A stretch of 64,000 bases of DNA from Phoronis australis. Its lineage: Eukaryota; Phoronida; Phoronidae. The position numbers were made by a program, and so were the translations under genes. Below the pieces are notes generated by a model. The model saw nothing but the letters and a program-made list of their open reading frames with translations, was not told the DNA's origin and ran no database searches. The DNA lies in assembly GCA_002633005.1 (NCBI GenBank), contig NMRA01000361.1, positions 159,217 through 223,216 of the forward strand, in the 5' to 3' direction. Positions 59,890-64,000 of this stretch are shown here, one piece after another; the stretch's first letter is position 1; each line of letters begins with the position of its first letter.

Positions 59890-59895
59890 TTTATT
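59890..59895 (-). terminator. ZSWIM7 poly(A) signal
   Basis: AATAAA on the minus strand, about 150 nt downstream of the ZSWIM7 stop codon and only 24 nt from the plus-strand signal of SPECC1L. Confidence 0.5.
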
Positions 59896-60046
59896 TACAA
59901 AAACCATGCATTTTCAGAGCAATGTACATTTTTCGTAAAATGTTCTTTACAGATAGTCCATGTAAGAAGAAAATCCACTTGCACATTCGATTGGCTTAAG
60001 CAAAGAAGTCTGTTGACTTGCAGAAAATGTTTACAATGGTTGAGTG

Positions 60047-62506
60047 TCAATCCATTTGCAAAATGATTTCTGTCAAATGACTGTCACTGATTTGCTCTTC
60101 ATTGCACAGCCCCATCGCGACACTCAGCTTCATTGCTAGAACATGCTTGCACTGTAAAATCGCCACAAAATAAATTTCAAAACTTTGGTCACCTACACAT
60201 GAAATTTACGATCACAGAATTATATATTTAAAAAAAACATTCTTTATGAATGTATCTATTTAGGCCCTTTCCTCACTAATGTCAACAGGACAATGTCTAG
60301 GAGAGCATTAGTCAGTGGGAGTGCTTAATCTAGAGGATCTCTATGCAGATCGTCAACTTTTTGATACTGTAGGAATGCTTAACTTAGTTTCATCACAATT
60401 ATCTTCTGATGTCATCAACAGAAGAGTTGTGGCAAAAATTTGTGAATAATAATCAACATTCTACTACAAAAAGCATTGCGTTTCAGTTATCCGAAAGTGT
60501 ACTGGACATCATATTTAAAAATTAGGACATTACTGAACATTTATAATAACGGTAACTGGCCTAGATGGACATTAGAGAGGCAGATTAAACCAAAAAAAAA
60601 AGAATTGCCGTTGACCTCTCTCATTGATAAAAACATATCTGGCTAGTTTCATAAAGATCCATCAAGGGAATTGTCTAAAAACCAAACAGAAACATATTGC
60701 CACTAGGTGACACAGCAGTAGCTCAGTTTGTCTGTCCTCATTCATTGTTATGTTCTTCGGAACGCACTTTCCCAACTTCATAAAGATCTTGTTCATGAGA
60801 TGCAATTGTGGTCAACAGACACACGCAAGACGGACAGACGAACAATAGAAGTGGTGGCAAGACGCACCCACATAATGTTTGTTTAATATGTGGACACATA
60901 AATGGGGTAACTCACAGAGTCGTTACTTAATAAATTACCATGATGCAGTCATTCCTCTGTAATACGGAATACCTATAGGCCAGACAGGTACAGTAGTCGG
61001 AGTACTGGAGACAGGTGTATGGGGTACCAGTGCTGCCTGTTACCTGCAATTAACATCTGATGAGAAAAAGGCTGGCAACTGAAATTTTGAATACCATATC
61101 TACAGAATACCTACTTCAATGTGCGATGTTATAATTTAAACAGTGTAAAACAACGCATGTGTACCTTAACCCTGAAGGTTTCATAACAATCCACTGACAA
61201 AAATTTTACATTTTACTTATCGCATCATATTCTAAGTTTCAAAAAATTTTCACTAGGAAAATCTAAAAAATGGCAGTGAAAGAGTTACCACGGCTACACC
61301 ACAGATTGGATAGATAACAGTAAGTGCTTATGCACTTAGACTTGCCACCGCAGTATATCTATTTCAGTTTGACATTGACTAGTTTGATTTGACATAATTG
61401 TTGATAAATGGGACCCACCTGATAGACAAGCCGACCACTGGGGCTGGAGAGCCTAGTCACACCCTTCTTATCTACAATATCCAGTGCTGGAAGTAGGACT
61501 GATTGGAACACAAAGCTGAGCCTGAAAGTAAATAAAGGTACAAGTACATATAGAGTTTTACACTGGGAGGCTTTTATTTCCGATATCTAGACCCCTACTG
61601 GGATTTGGAAGAATTATCACCAGAAAGGTTCTAACCTGTCACTTAGACATATGACCCTACTTCCATCAATAATACTAATTTTTCAATTTTTGTAATAACG
61701 GAAATTTTAAAACTTTAATGTAATTAAGATAAACCTACTTACGCTGACAGTAGCTCTGTTGATACTGAAAACAAAATTTAAAACTTTTACAATTTACTCA
61801 ATAGCTATTTTATTAATTATGCTCAAACTAACTTTTCATTTGAATTATGTACAACAACGTTACAACACTGGTCTCAACTTTTTTCTTACTTGGACAAGAA
61901 ATAACTTCTTAGCTTGGGAACAAGAAACATTTTGTTACGAATTACAAGGAACCCTCATGGGACATTTCTACATTTTCATAGTATAGAAAACCACTGCAAC
62001 CAAATCAATTTGCATACAGAGCAGCTTGCTTGGGATTTGTGGATTAGAACTTCATCAGTGAGCAAACCTAACAAAACTAGGTTTGCTGAAACACAGTCTG
62101 GCTGCGGGGGGAAAATTGCCGTTACTATACAACCTTTCTCTCAATGGGGAAAAGCAGCTTCAACACTCAAAATTGTTAGTGCCCATAGGCTGTCACTTTG
62201 TTTATTGTATCACTGAGAAGTACACTATAGACAGATTGCCCCATCACTATTGAATTCATTTACACCATGGGTACATCTTGTGAAGAAACAGACGAGCAGG
62301 GATCCAATATTTAAAACTCGTGAGGAACTCTTCCCTGTTAGCAATAGCAAAACGCTAATATTCATTACAATCTTTGTGTAAAACTGACTAACAGTAAAAC
62401 AACTTTGAACGGTATCTCAGTGGTACAGCCTACTATACTTACGGCACCGCTCTTTCTCATAAAACAGTTTAACTTCTTCAAACAGCTGGTTAGCCACTTC
62501 CTTCAT
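60047..62506 (-). CDS. ZSWIM7: SWIM zinc-finger protein ZSWIM7 (SWS1, Shu complex)
   Basis: Five phase-matched minus-strand exons: 62443-62506 (or extending to the acceptor at 62526), 61743-61764, 61419-61521, 60939-61043 and 60047-60151. The predicted length is 132 aa against 140 in human. LSTELLSALSFVFQSVLLPA LDIVD and TRLSSPSGRLVYQ match human YLLSLKFLFGSSATQALDLVD and LISSPSGRRVYQ. The SWIM zinc motif CxCx15CxH is intact: YCTC (Cys81, Cys83), then CKH (Cys99, His101), with the same 15-residue spacing as human. The product is the SWS1 subunit of the Shu complex, which with SWSAP1 stabilises RAD51 filaments and also associates with RAD51D. The start is provisional: ATG 62506 fits the family length, but the frame is open upstream to a good acceptor at 62526, so a further 5' exon may contribute residues. 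Confidence 0.93.
60545..60845 (+). repeat. Dispersed repeat family E (also at about 35430-35935 and 29630-30110)
   Basis: The hallmark is ATTGCCACTAGG.GA.ACAGC, preceded by CATCTAGGAACTC-like and AAACAGA.G.AAA blocks. 29640 and 35712 share TTGAA.CTATCCAAAAATGG, and 29870-29890 carries the hallmark in inverse orientation. It is non-coding. Confidence 0.5.
61743..61764 (-). CDS. ZSWIM7: ZSWIM7 22-nt microexon
   Basis: Bounded by tttcag and a consensus gtaagt donor. It completes Leu22 with two bases, codes STELLS and gives two bases to Ala29. Skipping it would break the frame and remove the conserved ELLS segment, so it is needed. Confidence 0.85.
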
Positions 62507-62526
62507 GCGGACGCCCTGTTGTTTAG

Positions 62527-64000
62527 CTGAAACACATAAATACAACACCAGATGTACTCTTAATATTTTCAAAACGTTGAGCAGCTTACAGGTTTCAAAA
62601 TACACTTACTTTGAAAGGTGACTCAAATGTTATCCGTAGTAGTAATAATCTTTACTTAATAGTCAGTGAGGTTTAACAATGAAACATAAGCACAAGTGCT
62701 ATTATCCGACAATTTCAAAAAAAATACAAACTCAAACTAAAGAAACTTAAACTACAAGCTAATTATACAAGTACAGGTAAAATACAGAACTTTTAACTTA
62801 AATACAAAAGTGCGTCTACAAGTTATGGGGGGTGTAAATGCTGTCAGAAATGTCCTATGATGAATTTGGACAGGGGGTACTCAACTATATTTTATTTTTT
62901 TACAGGGGATGCATGCGAAAAAATAGAAAACAGTCCATTTAGAGATTGAACAAGGGATTCATTTGAAGGGGGCTCCAATGAAAAAGTCTTCCTTTTATAA
63001 AAGTTTGCTTAAGATTAATATCAATGCTTTCTAATGATTTTTAACCCATTAGGAGCTTGAAGCAATGGAAGGATAGATGCCATGTTGTTAAAATGAGCAT
63101 ATTATCTTTTGCAACCAAATTATGATAGGCAAGGTCAAATAAAAACATATTTCTCCCGGCTTATTTTGAAACCTCAGACGCACAACTTAAGAAACACCTG
63201 CATGCATAATTTCTCGATCTTTCTAAGGCAACACAAATGCATTTCAGCTAGTTTTTAAGGGGCTCCAACAGTTTTAATTGATTCTTTATATTTTACCAGT
63301 CGATTTGACTTTAAATGGGAACGTAACCTTTCGTAGACATTTTTGGACAATTTGGCATATTTTGCTTGATCTGAAATGTATTTTGAATCTTTTAGTCGAT
63401 TTTTTATCAAAACTATATCTACCATATAAAGACCCCTAGCGATTTCTGAACTGGGCTCGCCAAATAACTCGAATAGGTCAAGGTATGCGGCAACAGCTAA
63501 GTCAACTTAAGTAAGTCGTTGAGCAAAAATTAGGAAATTACTTTTTGCATTTTTGTAAGATGGCCATATGCCATGTACGTCACTAAATAACCTCCTTAAA
63601 TTTTAGAGTTTTTTGCATTTGTTTGTCGTCTTAGTCATCACTCGAAGACAATTTGATGTGATCAAATGAAAGAACATATTCAAAGATTTGCTCGATGCTG
63701 ACTTATATGAATAGAAAATTATGAGAATACCGATTCTTAGTGTCCAACCTTTATGTTTTATTACAGTGAGTTGTGTCAGTGGTAATCGAGTAATATACTG
63801 GGGAACCCAATGTTCGTCCGCCTAAGCATAAAACCGACTTGCTGTTGTACTCACCGAATTATTCCACTTCAAAGTTATGATCTGAATAGGATTCGATTTA
63901 ACTCTCACAGATACACCGCATTCATCGATTCGGAAGTTTTCTTTAATTTGTGCCGAGTTATTTCAAATGTGCACTGCCTTCGGCAGCCATTTTATTGTGA
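62527..64000 (-). other. Non-coding DNA at right edge
   Basis: No conserved coding sequence is visible apart from the tentative ATG at 63990. It is probably 5' intron and promoter of ZSWIM7. Confidence 0.5.
63976..63990 (-). CDS. Possible ZSWIM7 upstream first exon (very tentative)
   Basis: On the minus strand ATGGCTGCCGAAGGCA starts at 63990 with a good initiation context (AAAATGG). Splicing after the next A (63975) would be phase 1 and would join the 62526 acceptor (CT) in frame to give MAAEGTKQQGVRMKEV. The donor would be gtgcac, which is poor, and unspliced the frame stops after ten codons. It may be unrelated. Confidence 0.15.

Noticed and set aside
1-64000. CRISPR array, prokaryotic operon, phage or plasmid content
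   Set aside because: No regularly spaced repeats with unique spacers; genes are intron-split animal genes.

Overview
This is a window of animal nuclear DNA. It is AT-rich (roughly 60-65% by eye), mostly non-coding, and carries intron-rich genes with GT-AG splice sites joining short, relatively GC-richer exons. The gene set (a Tbx1/10 T-box factor, RAD51D, a cytospin/SPECC1L protein and ZSWIM7/SWS1) indicates a bilaterian metazoan. Long introns, many degenerate interspersed repeats and allelic-looking duplicates around single-N joins fit a polymorphic invertebrate, probably marine. I cannot place the phylum.

Layout. 1-22,586 (minus strand): most of a Tbx1/10 gene. Five coding exons are recovered from the initiator ATG through the T-box; the C-terminal exons lie beyond the left edge. 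Its introns hold a decayed LINE reverse transcriptase interrupted by a 242-bp MITE-like insertion, a second copy of that MITE, and other dispersed repeats. 22,635-28,630: no gene recognised; it holds an unmerged contig overlap and the start of a TIR-bounded G-rich element. 28,723-37,021 (minus): a complete RAD51D gene in nine exons, predicted at 328 aa. About 37.3-49.9 kb: probably the long 5' intron of the next gene, with repeats only. 49,915-59,866 (plus): a SPECC1L/cytospin-like gene with eleven coding exon segments, ending in a calponin-homology domain; one coding piece is missing at an assembly join (N at 51,675). 59,890-62,526 or further (minus): ZSWIM7 (SWS1), with five coding exons including a 22-nt microexon. 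Its 3' end runs tail-to-tail into SPECC1L.

Two of the four genes belong to the same DNA-repair network. RAD51D is a RAD51 paralogue of the BCDX2 complex, and SWS1/ZSWIM7 is the SWIM-domain subunit of the metazoan Shu complex. They lie about 23 kb apart with the cytoskeletal cross-linker SPECC1L between them. Tbx1/10 is a developmental regulator (pharyngeal and mesodermal in chordates). Its 5' exon encodes an eh1-like Groucho-recruitment motif. I saw no unequivocal novel gene system. The most interesting items are the repair-gene linkage, the eh1-bearing Tbx1/10 exon, a minisatellite seeded from a splice donor, a transposon that abuts and may terminate RAD51D, and nested mobile elements. Exon models are based on splice signals, reading phase and recalled family sequences; no search was run.
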